Positions 1 through 5,550 of a stretch of DNA of 5,550 nucleotides are shown here, piece by piece. Source of the stretch: Symbiobacteriaceae bacterium (GTDB lineage Bacteria; Bacillota; JAAYKD01; WRDA01); contig WRDA01000108.1 in NCBI GenBank assembly GCA_009783675.1, forward strand, positions 1-5,550, written 5' to 3'. Position 1 is the stretch's first letter; each line of letters starts with the position of its first letter. Both the position numbers and the translations under genes were made by a program. Under the pieces are notes generated by a model that was not told the DNA's origin, made no database searches, and saw nothing but the letters and a program-made list of their open reading frames with translations.

Positions 1-572
1 ATTCGTGCCAGTTCAGCTACTGCCGCAGCTTTTGTCGCCTCGCGATGCATAATCATAGCAAAACCGACTCGATCCACAACCAGATACATTTCCATGCTGA
101 GATGCTGTGTGATTAGAGCTACATCGGTGGGAGAGTTGGTCAGAACATAAACTTTTTCTGCATCTTTATCATGCTGGGCAAAGTCCACAATTTCAAAGTC
201 TACATGCTCCGGCCAGACATCAGAACAGATAAAGTTGGTATAATCTCGGTCATCGAGCTGTGAGGCTGTCTTCAGACCGCCTGCGTCACAGGCTATCAGC
301 AGTGAACGGACTGAACTACATGAAAGCAGCTTCCTGTATACTATATTATCGCCGATGAAAGCGGTCGCGCCATTGCCAACAACTCTGCCATCGAAATGAC
401 TATTGGATACTACGACCATGTCAGATGCATTGCTGCCCCTGCCAGTAGCGAAGACCACCTTAATCCCGGCTTCCCTGCACTGGGTAAGTACGGATACAGA
501 CTGTGCTGAGATAGTTTTATCATTGCGGAGCAGAGTGCCGTCCAGATCAGTTACAATCAGGCGTACAGGCAT
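1..572 (-). CDS. Cof-type HAD-superfamily hydrolase, C-terminus beyond left edge
   Basis: This is the first 190 codons of a haloacid dehalogenase-superfamily phosphatase of the Cof/YidA subgroup, which are cytosolic and usually dephosphorylate sugar phosphates or nucleotide-like metabolites. Visible motifs are DLDGTLL (residues 9-15, with Asp9 as expected nucleophile and Asp11 as general acid), the motif II stretch VVFATGR (39-45, Thr43), and VGNGA (65-69), the position where Cof members carry an NGA before the cap domain. The cap region follows, and TKAAAVAEL near residues 181-189 resembles the motif III Lys segment that returns to the core. The final DD motif and about 80 residues should lie off the window. 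The ATG at 572 is preceded by GAGGTGA at 577-583, a near-perfect ribosome binding site. The substrate cannot be predicted. It shows no functional link to the right-hand operon. Confidence 0.93.
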   Translation of the reverse strand, partial: MPVRLIVTDLDGTLLRNDKTISAQSVSVLTQCREAGIKVVFATGRGSNASDMVVVSNSHFDGRVVGNGATAFIGDNIVYRKLLSCSSVRSLLIACDAGGLKTASQLDDRDYTNFICSDVWPEHVDFEIVDFAQHDKDAEKVYVLTNSPTDVALITQHLSMEMYLVVDRVGFAMIMHREATKAAAVAELAR

Positions 573-588
573 GTTATCACCTCATTCA

Positions 589-783
589 TTACGGGTAGAT
601 TGACAGTTCGCGAGTCACTCCACCGCATCTCTGTGTGATTTGCAGGCTATCTGCGCTAATGACTTCGTAGTGTTGCAAACTGACTTCTCCTTTCCGCCCA
701 TCCAACTGATGTGTATCACAAGCAGATATTCGCCTGCAGGTTGAAAAAATCTCGCGAAGCGCGTTATTGCTTACCTTAATCAT
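589..783 (-). CDS. Possible small hypothetical protein or gene remnant (64 aa)
   Basis: A 64-codon frame lies 16 bases upstream of the HAD gene on the same strand. I do not recognise the protein. Its first third looks helical (ALREIFSTCRR), and the rest alternates like beta strands (GEVSLQHYEV, DSLQITQR, TRELSIYP), which is more protein-like than most random frames. Against it, no ribosome binding site precedes the ATG at 783. The start also overlaps a good rightward promoter, and the frame stays open only a few codons further upstream to a TAG. It could be a real small gene translated with the HAD gene, a C-terminal relic of a lost gene, or chance. It occupies most of the 313-base gap between the HAD and regulator genes, where I see no RNA gene or repeat. 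Confidence 0.3.
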   Translation of the reverse strand: MIKVSNNALREIFSTCRRISACDTHQLDGRKGEVSLQHYEVISADSLQITQRCGGVTRELSIYP

Positions 784-795
784 GTACTTTATAAT
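767..795 (+). promoter_or_regulatory. Probable sigma-A promoter for the XRE regulator gene
   Basis: A perfect TATAAT at 790-795 sits 17 bases after TTGCTT (767-772), which matches the TTG half of the -35 consensus. Transcription would start near 802 and leave a leader of about 84 bases before the regulator start codon. The leader holds a loose inverted repeat, TGTTAG at 812-817 and CTAACA at 861-866, that could serve autoregulation, but this is weak. The spacing and exact -10 are seen directly; promoter activity is inference. Confidence 0.5.
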
Positions 796-885
796 TCGGG
801 TAAGGATCTAGTGTTAGCGGTTTAAAAATACAGCAACAAGGCGGCGCGGATCGCTTACATCTAACAAAGCGAAGGAGTTGTAACC

Positions 886-1515
886 ATGTTATATATAGGG
901 GAAAACCTGCGCACAATGCGGAAATCCAAAGATCTGACCCAGGAGGATGTAGCCGGCATCCTTGGCGTAACACCTCAAACGGTCAGCAAATGGGAACGCG
1001 GTGATACCTATCCGGATATAACCATGCTGCCGTCTTTGGCTAATCTGTTTAATACAAGCATTGATACACTCATCGGCATGGACAGGATCAATGACGCAGA
1101 GCGCAAGAGGGAGCTATTCCGACAAGGGCATGAACACATTAAAGAAAGGAATATTGAAGCCGCTATCGATCTGTATACTGCAGCGTTAAAAGAATACTCC
1201 CAGGATGAGGGTATTATGTCCGATTTAGCTATGGCTCTGGCACTTAGCGGCGACCAGTCTCGAATCTCGAAGGCCAAGGAACTCTGCACGCGCGTTCTCG
1301 CAGGTTCTGCTGGAAGTAAGGTTCACCACACTACCCGCGCTGCCTTGTGTTTCATCTACCTGAAAGCAGGTAACCGTGAGATGGCAGAAAAAACTGCTCG
1401 GGATTTACCGCATGTTTGGGAAAGCCGAGAGACGGTGCAGGTGGAAATAGCAATGAACCCGGATGCATCTGCCATTGATACATATCTCAGGTACATCGCC
1501 ATTGGCGAGATATAG
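886..1515 (+). CDS. XRE-family transcriptional regulator with TPR-like C-terminal part
   Basis: The 209-residue protein starts with a classic Cro/C1-type helix-turn-helix at about residues 5-64. LTQEDVAGILGV and TPQTVSKWERG form the two helices, followed by the usual TYPDITMLPSLANLF helix and the DTLIG end. Residues 70-175 are helical and repeat-like (GHEHIKERNIEAAIDLYTAAL, then LCFIYLKAGNREMAEKTARDLP), resembling the TPR sensor half found in many Clostridia XRE proteins. The ATG at 886 has GAAGGAG at 871-877, eight bases upstream. From memory, family members often continue well past the equivalent of the LPHVWESRE segment. This one stops about 30 residues after it, so the C-terminus may be cut short. 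It is the only rightward gene here and faces the biosynthetic operon tail to tail, so control of that operon is possible but not shown. No signal peptide or membrane segment is visible. Confidence 0.9.
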   Translation: MLYIGENLRTMRKSKDLTQEDVAGILGVTPQTVSKWERGDTYPDITMLPSLANLFNTSIDTLIGMDRINDAERKRELFRQGHEHIKERNIEAAIDLYTAALKEYSQDEGIMSDLAMALALSGDQSRISKAKELCTRVLAGSAGSKVHHTTRAALCFIYLKAGNREMAEKTARDLPHVWESRETVQVEIAMNPDASAIDTYLRYIAIGEI

Positions 1516-1576
1516 ATACTACCGTTTTATCGGTTTTGCAGGCTTCGGCTAAACTGCGCAATGGACTTGTCGCGAG

Positions 1577-1716
1577 CGCGTTTATCTCGCATCTCACCTC
1601 TCCTTCTTCGGGATAATAATGAATTGTGATCCCCTGTGCTCGGTAACTCTTCCCGGCTGCAGGCCCTGGTCAGGTTCCTTAGTCTCTGTGTAGCCGTAGG
1701 CTCTTAAATCTATCAT
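1577..1716 (-). pseudogene. rsgA: Remnant of rsgA (ribosome small subunit-dependent GTPase A), N-terminal fragment with frameshift
   Basis: Reading leftward from the ATG at 1716 gives a protein start that matches the N-terminus of long-form RsgA (YloQ/YjeQ) of Clostridia: IDLRAYGYTE, then GLQPGRVTEHRG, then QFIII. The frame stops at TGA 1594-1596 after 40 codons. Restoring one C to the CCC at 1610-1612 gives PEEGEVRCEINA, which continues the OB-fold pattern (RsgA proteins typically have EEGEV-R-E here). Similarity fades at about 1577, although the shifted frame stays open to 1487. The rest of the OB fold, the GTPase domain and the zinc-binding tail, some 300 residues, are absent. AGGAAG at 1726-1731 still sits at good spacing, so the 40-residue peptide might be translated behind the ATP-grasp gene, whose stop is 20 bases upstream. 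RsgA identity is from recalled family pattern, not a search. Confidence 0.75.
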
Positions 1717-1736
1717 CGTGTTTTGCTTCCTGTGGA

Positions 1737-2807
1737 TCATCTTGGCATATCCTCCCCGTTCCATTCGATATCGAACACGGTGGCTTTCGTCAGAGAGATC
1801 CCATGTTCACGGGCTCTGGAACGAAATAGATTTAAACAGGATACCTGTTTGCTAAACGGTCGGAGGTCGCGCGGATCGTAAATCACATCTTTATAGAACA
1901 GTAAACGAAGCTCAGTTACTAAGGTGGGAACCAGTAACTGGGCTTTGTTTAAGTATAACTGCTCCTGCCCGGAGCCGAAAAACAACTGCGGAAAGTCATT
2001 ATAGCATAGGGTGTGTATTCCGCTGGTCAGGCGAGGATTACACTCTATGACATAGTATTCGCCATTCATCTCGATAAAGTCAAAGGCTATGTTACCCGTG
2101 AAGCTCATCTTTGCCACAACCCCGCTGACGATTTCGTCGATGGTCGAACAGATAAGAGGGTCGAAAGCAGTAAAAGCGGTGTGGGTCTTAAGCGGGCTTC
2201 GATAGCACACATTGAACTTTAGCGAGCCTTTATCGGCGAATCCGTAACTGCAAACGCTTTCTCCCTCGATATACTCCTGCAGGATGTTATGTGTCCGTTC
2301 ATCATAAACGTTTTCTCCCGCTTCCAGGATAGTTACATCCTCACCAAAGCGGGAAAATATAGGCTTTATAACGGACTTTCGTCCCAGTATGTTTACCCCG
2401 GTCCAGAGATCGGTCTCGGGTGCTAAAATCCCCTCTTCCCTGGCAAACATCATGAAGCGGTATTTATTGTGCAGGAGCGCCAGCTTCTCCAGGTCATCAC
2501 AGAGGATCCGGGCTTCACAGCTCTCTTGGATTTGTCGCTTATTCTTTGAGACCCAGAAGATCTCTTCGCAGGTGGGAAAGAGCACATCGATGTTATGTTT
2601 GAGGATGATCTGGATCAGATCCGCGACGAAGAGCGTCTCTGCGAAGCGAGGAGAATGAATCAGGTGATATGCTTTTGTATATCTAGAAAACTCCGGCAAC
2701 ACAGGGGATATGTTGTCGGCAACATGCACCTCCCATCCCTGTCTGCCAAAGTTTCGTGCTAACTCCAGGGTGGCAGGCGCCCGACCTCCGGTGAATAGTA
2801 TCTTCAT
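1737..2807 (-). CDS. ATP-grasp domain protein, predicted carboxylate-amine (or carboxylate-thiol/hydroxyl) ligase
   Basis: ATP-grasp enzymes activate a carboxylate as an acyl phosphate and join it to a nucleophile, often an amine. In this 356-residue protein, residues 1-30 form a Rossmann-like pre-ATP-grasp start (KILFTGGRAPATLELAR). VIKPIFSRFGED (146-157) supplies the nucleotide-binding Lys148 and glycine-containing loop. LQEYIEGE (176-183) is the hinge that contacts adenine and ribose. FDFIEMNGEYYVIECNPR (242-259) gives the metal-binding Glu255 and Asn257 with Arg259. All key positions appear intact. It resembles the PRK12767/carbamoyl-phosphate-synthase-like group of stand-alone ligases. 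An upstream ATG at 2837 would add ten residues but has no ribosome binding site. The ATG at 2807 is preceded by AAAGG at a spacing of about 9 and begins directly with the first beta strand, so I chose it. It is the last intact gene of the operon and probably condenses the activated acid or acyl product with an amine partner. Substrates are unknown. Confidence 0.88.
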   Translation of the reverse strand: MKILFTGGRAPATLELARNFGRQGWEVHVADNISPVLPEFSRYTKAYHLIHSPRFAETLFVADLIQIILKHNIDVLFPTCEEIFWVSKNKRQIQESCEARILCDDLEKLALLHNKYRFMMFAREEGILAPETDLWTGVNILGRKSVIKPIFSRFGEDVTILEAGENVYDERTHNILQEYIEGESVCSYGFADKGSLKFNVCYRSPLKTHTAFTAFDPLICSTIDEIVSGVVAKMSFTGNIAFDFIEMNGEYYVIECNPRLTSGIHTLCYNDFPQLFFGSGQEQLYLNKAQLLVPTLVTELRLLFYKDVIYDPRDLRPFSKQVSCLNLFRSRAREHGISLTKATVFDIEWNGEDMPR

Positions 2808-2845
2808 AAAAATCTGCCTTTCTACTCCCTGAAGCATGAATCTGG

Positions 2846-3979
2846 TTACAGTTTCATCTTGTCCATAACCGGGACGGCGATACGGTTGATCACCATTTGC
2901 AAAATCTTAAGTACGAAGCGCCTGTAGAAACCGATACTTTCAGTATAGAGCACGCGATACTCCCAGTAACGCTTAGCACCCCGTTGCCTCTTGAAATGGC
3001 CGGCACCGGAACTGGAGTGCAGCACGACCCCGTTGACCTTGGCTTCCAGGAAGAGTTTTATGGACAGCTGACGATACAGCCCTGCCGATTGACTAAAGGA
3101 GAAATCATAGCCAAAAACTGGCGCCGTCATGATCTGTTGCCTGACGAAATAGCCTAACACCGCCACAGTGCGGTTACAAGTGTCTTTAAGGGCATAATAG
3201 TTTATCAGACTGTTCTCGCCGGTGAGTTTCGTAAACTCATCGCTGAACTTAGGGTTGAAGTGTGAGTATTTCTGGATGTATAGGTTGTTGTACAGGCGCA
3301 CAATGTCGCTCTCATATTCGATACGCTCAAAATGAAAACCCGAACGTTGCAACAGTCTGGTATCCAGGCTTAGTTCCCGGGTGATCTTATGGGGAAAACC
3401 CTCAAACCGCTCCACGATATAGATGCTTCGAGATGGCAGAAGCAGAAAACCCTGCTTCTCCATTTCGTTATAGAGTTCTCTGGTGGTGAGCATGTTTAGC
3501 GAATTCCAGGCTACGGCGTATCCTCTATGTGTCTGTGCGATAAACTCACTGATAGGCCTGACGTACTCAGAAGGGAAATCGGTGTAGAGATTGGTAGAGA
3601 GCAGCCAGTTGTTGACATATACGGCCTTATCTATCTTGGCGGTTCGCAGCAGAAAACCTAAGGCTTTCAAAATTATTCTGGCTATATTTTCCAGGGGCTT
3701 ATTTTTCAGCTCTCGCAGTTCGTCTAAGCAATAGGAGATATAATGGGTGTAGATCGAGGCTACATAAGCGTTTGCAAGGTTCTCCTCGGGAACGAAGATA
3801 GGCAAGAGCCAGCAGTCATCTATAACCAGGATCTTCATCTCACCCCTGATGTTCCCGAAATAGCGCTCTATACCGTTTTGCACCAGGGGTACCAGGTAAG
3901 ATGCAGCATACTTAGCATCGTAGTTATCGATACTCGGCAGATGGTCTATATTGCTGCGGTCGTAAAGGGTGAACTGCAT
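2846..3979 (-). CDS. GNAT/FemAB-like acyltransferase (BioF2-type acetyltransferase fold)
   Basis: The 377-residue protein has no signal peptide or clear membrane segment. Its C-terminal part looks like the GNAT fold used by FemAB and BioF2-like acyltransferases: strands around TVAVLGYFVRQQIM (271-284), a helix LYRQLSIKLFLEAK (301-314), then VVLHSSSGAGHFKRQRGAKRY (318-338). The SSxGAGxFKRxRGA pattern is the best diagnostic, since this group has a similar loop before a final strand (EYRVLY). Residues 119-131, AVYVNNWLLSTNL, form another strongly patterned segment that I associate with this family. The family transfers acyl or aminoacyl groups to amines; donor and acceptor here are unknown. The start at 3979 has only a weak site, TTAGG overlapping the stop codon of the preceding synthase gene, with a 12-base gap, which suggests coupled translation. 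The last 30 residues are basic and hydrophobic (RRFVLKILQMVINRIAVPVM), perhaps for membrane contact. Confidence 0.75.
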   Translation of the reverse strand: MQFTLYDRSNIDHLPSIDNYDAKYAASYLVPLVQNGIERYFGNIRGEMKILVIDDCWLLPIFVPEENLANAYVASIYTHYISYCLDELRELKNKPLENIARIILKALGFLLRTAKIDKAVYVNNWLLSTNLYTDFPSEYVRPISEFIAQTHRGYAVAWNSLNMLTTRELYNEMEKQGFLLLPSRSIYIVERFEGFPHKITRELSLDTRLLQRSGFHFERIEYESDIVRLYNNLYIQKYSHFNPKFSDEFTKLTGENSLINYYALKDTCNRTVAVLGYFVRQQIMTAPVFGYDFSFSQSAGLYRQLSIKLFLEAKVNGVVLHSSSGAGHFKRQRGAKRYWEYRVLYTESIGFYRRFVLKILQMVINRIAVPVMDKMKL

Positions 3980-3991
3980 GGTAATATTAAC

Positions 3992-4918
3992 CTAATAGCG
4001 CAGGATCATGGCATTGAGGGTCAACCCCGCTGCTGAACCGAGCAGCATGATGGTATCGCCACGTTTAACTTTTCCGGTGTCAATGGCGTAGTTTAGCGTA
4101 AATGGTACAGATGCCGAGACCATATTGCCATATTCTCTGGTTATATCTATGAACTTTTCCGGGGGAATACCAAGCCGGCGCATGACCAAACCCAGAGCAA
4201 GGCTGGCCTGGTGAGGGATGATCATGTCAATATCATCCAGGGATAGACCACTGTCTTGCGGCAGGTTATCCAGCAGCTCTTTAAGCATTGCCGCTGTGGT
4301 GGTCATAGCCGATTTGCCTTCCATGTGAAACTGATACTTCGCCTTGTTTTGCCCATCGTAGAACCAGGCGGGCAGAACGGTTCCTCCGCCAACGAGCTGG
4401 GTCAAATGAGCACCCGAAGACCAGGTGCTCTGGGTCGCATAGAGGATCTCACTCGTACCACTTCGCGAAATCACAGCGCTCACCGCAGCGTCGCTGAGCA
4501 GTTCGAAGCTGTTCCTTTCTCCCTCGTTTAAAGCAATCGATCCCACATCACCCGAAACGATCAGCACATGCTTGTAGCACCCTGCCTCTATCTGGTAGGA
4601 GACCATATCCAATGCTGTAATGAAGCTGGAGCAGGTGGTATTGATGTCCAGTGCAGGGATCTTCCTGCCCGGCGCTATGACTCTGTGGACCAGGGCTGCG
4701 GTGCAGGGGATGGGTTGCAAACCTACGCCACAGGCGCCGATAATCAGATCGATATCGTCGATGGTAAAGTCACCGTCAGCCAGAGCATTATGCGCACTTT
4801 CGCAGAGCAGACCCAGATGACTCTCTGCTTCGGAAATCCGAAAGCGTCGATTGTCGCCAAAGCTCACTGTATGCTGTGGTAGAGCCGTGCCCAGGGCGCT
4901 GATTTTCACATTTAGCAT
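3992..4918 (-). CDS. 3-oxoacyl-ACP synthase III (FabH-like) family protein
   Basis: This 308-residue thiolase-fold enzyme belongs to the ketoacyl synthase III group, which uses an acyl-CoA or acyl-ACP to prime carbon-carbon bond formation, or acts as an acyltransferase. The triad is complete: Cys96 in INTTCSSFITAL, His236 in IIPHQAS, and Asn265 in EYGNMVSASVP. It differs from housekeeping FabH. The segment between strand 1 and RRFRI is about 16 residues shorter, the motif after the Cys is SSF rather than AGF, and the closing GGGFTWG-type loop reads LLGSAAGLTLNAM. A distinctive stretch, SSGAHLTQLVGGGT (167-180), is shared, as I recall, with a specialised KAS III clade rather than with FabH. 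The ATG at 4918 has GGTGGAG at 4924-4930 and overlaps the stop of the preceding ligase gene by 7 bases, indicating translational coupling. A pathway-specific role is therefore more likely than general fatty acid synthesis. Confidence 0.92.
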   Translation of the reverse strand: MLNVKISALGTALPQHTVSFGDNRRFRISEAESHLGLLCESAHNALADGDFTIDDIDLIIGACGVGLQPIPCTAALVHRVIAPGRKIPALDINTTCSSFITALDMVSYQIEAGCYKHVLIVSGDVGSIALNEGERNSFELLSDAAVSAVISRSGTSEILYATQSTWSSGAHLTQLVGGGTVLPAWFYDGQNKAKYQFHMEGKSAMTTTAAMLKELLDNLPQDSGLSLDDIDMIIPHQASLALGLVMRRLGIPPEKFIDITREYGNMVSASVPFTLNYAIDTGKVKRGDTIMLLGSAAGLTLNAMILRY

Positions 4919-5550
4919 AGCTTCTCCACCCTCTTAAGTTTACGACTACTGTTATACTCATAGGGTTTGAAGATTAAGTCGGGCATTATAAAGTGGCTGG
5001 TCCTGGCAAGGTTTTGAAATTGGTTTGTAATTTGCCTTTTGCTTTCCTCGCTCAGATTATCTGCCAGGATCGCTACTTCGGAGGCAGAGAGCTGCTGGAC
5101 GCGATACTCTCCCACCTCTTCTACCAGGAGCAGGCAACGCCGGATAAAATCCGGATACACCGCAACGGTTCCGGTAGCTCCCGCGAACTCAAAGACATCA
5201 TCCTGGCGTCCTTCAATTTCTTCCAGGGCGGTAAAAACCGAACCGCAGGGGCAGCTCTGTGCTTTTTCCACCAGGATATCATTTAAGCGATAGCGTATGA
5301 TGGGCTGTGCTCTTCGTTTCAAATCGGTAATTATAGGTATAAAACGTCTGTCATCCAGATACTCTTTCTCCACCTTAATAAGATCCTCGTTGAGATGTAG
5401 GGTGCCGTACTCGCAAGTGGTGCCTAAAAACCCCTCGGTGCATTGATAGACCTGATGAACGACGGAGATGCCAAATGCCTTCCTGATGGTTGTTGCATCC
5501 GTATCCTCCAAGACCTCGGCGATGGAAATAACCTTGCGGGGGTTTATTTG
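4912..5550 (-). CDS. F390 synthetase-related adenylate-forming enzyme, C-terminal half
   Basis: The last 212 residues of an ANL-superfamily enzyme enter from the right edge. They resemble the F390-synthetase-related clade (TIGR02304-like; relatives include PaaK and CapK), which activates a carboxylate as an acyl-adenylate. In the visible part, VYQCTEGFLG (34-43) takes the place of the YGxTE motif A5 and is followed by CEYGTLHLNED (46-56). IIRYRLND (84-91) takes the place of the YRTGD motif. SCPCGSVF (99-106) is the Cys-rich turn typical of PaaK-like enzymes, leading to EEIEGRQDDVF (110-120), and SSRKLKRVEKL (201-211) near the end carries the catalytic Lys region of motif A10. The N-terminal half with the P-loop-like motif A3 is off the window, as is the true start; an internal TTG at 5511 is not the start. 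The stop TAA (4912-4914) overlaps the synthase start. The acid it activates cannot be inferred. Confidence 0.87.
   Translation of the reverse strand, partial: QINPRKVISIAEVLEDTDATTIRKAFGISVVHQVYQCTEGFLGTTCEYGTLHLNEDLIKVEKEYLDDRRFIPIITDLKRRAQPIIRYRLNDILVEKAQSCPCGSVFTALEEIEGRQDDVFEFAGATGTVAVYPDFIRRCLLLVEEVGEYRVQQLSASEVAILADNLSEESKRQITNQFQNLARTSHFIMPDLIFKPYEYNSSRKLKRVEKLC

Noticed and set aside
812..866. Inverted repeat TGTTAG/CTAACA in the regulator leader as an operator or riboswitch
   Set aside because: Six-base arms 43 bases apart are expected by chance, and no riboswitch core is recognisable.
776..973. Minus-strand 65-codon frame across the regulator promoter and HTH region
   Set aside because: It overlaps the well-supported regulator start antisense, with Cys- and Pro-rich shadow-like composition.
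1521..1536. Hairpin ACCG-TTTTAT-CGGT followed by TTTT after the regulator stop, as a terminator
   Set aside because: The stem is only four pairs and the T run is four bases, too weak to call a terminator with confidence.
1571..1580. CGCGAGCGCG near-palindrome as an operator or hairpin
   Set aside because: It is short, lies inside the presumed decayed segment, and has no partner copy or promoter nearby.
1594..1617. Programmed -1 frameshift to express rsgA
   Set aside because: There is no slippery heptamer or downstream structure, and most of the gene is missing, so decay explains the shift.
2808..2837. Longer start for the ATP-grasp gene at 2837
   Set aside because: There is no ribosome binding site before 2837, and the extra ten residues precede the natural first strand of the fold.
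4568..4882. Plus-strand 104-codon frame opposite the KAS III gene
   Set aside because: It is antisense to a gene with a complete catalytic triad, has no ribosome binding site, and its composition is unlike a folded protein.

Overview
The window looks like chromosomal DNA from a low-to-mid GC Firmicute of the Clostridia type (Peptococcaceae or Syntrophomonadaceae-like). This rests on gene style only: a Cof-type HAD phosphatase, an XRE regulator with a TPR-like tail, a Clostridia-style RsgA amino terminus, and strong GGAG-type ribosome binding sites. No rRNA or housekeeping marker is present to fix the taxon.

Left part (1-885). A Cof-type HAD hydrolase on the minus strand runs off the left edge. 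A doubtful 64-codon reading frame lies just upstream of it. A plausible sigma-A promoter at 767-795 reads rightward toward the regulator gene.

Middle (886-1736). One rightward XRE-family regulator with a short C-terminal part faces a leftward relic of the ribosome-assembly GTPase gene rsgA. Only about the first 46 codons of rsgA remain, and they are broken by a one-base deletion. The two genes converge and the rsgA similarity ends close to the regulator's stop codon, which suggests a deletion or insertion junction between about 1515 and 1577.

Right part (1737-5550). Four tightly packed minus-strand genes form one operon whose promoter lies beyond the right edge. In transcription order they are the C-terminal half of an F390-synthetase-related adenylate-forming enzyme, a FabH-like ketoacyl synthase III with an intact Cys-His-Asn triad, a GNAT/FemAB-like acyltransferase, and an ATP-grasp ligase. 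The first two overlap by 7 bases and the other gaps are 12 and 38 bases. The set activates a carboxylic acid, makes or transfers an acyl chain, and forms amide or ester bonds, so it reads as a small biosynthetic pathway for an acylated metabolite or modified lipid. No carrier protein, transporter or tailoring oxidoreductase is visible in this window. The product cannot be read from the sequence. This operon is the best candidate for an undescribed system here.
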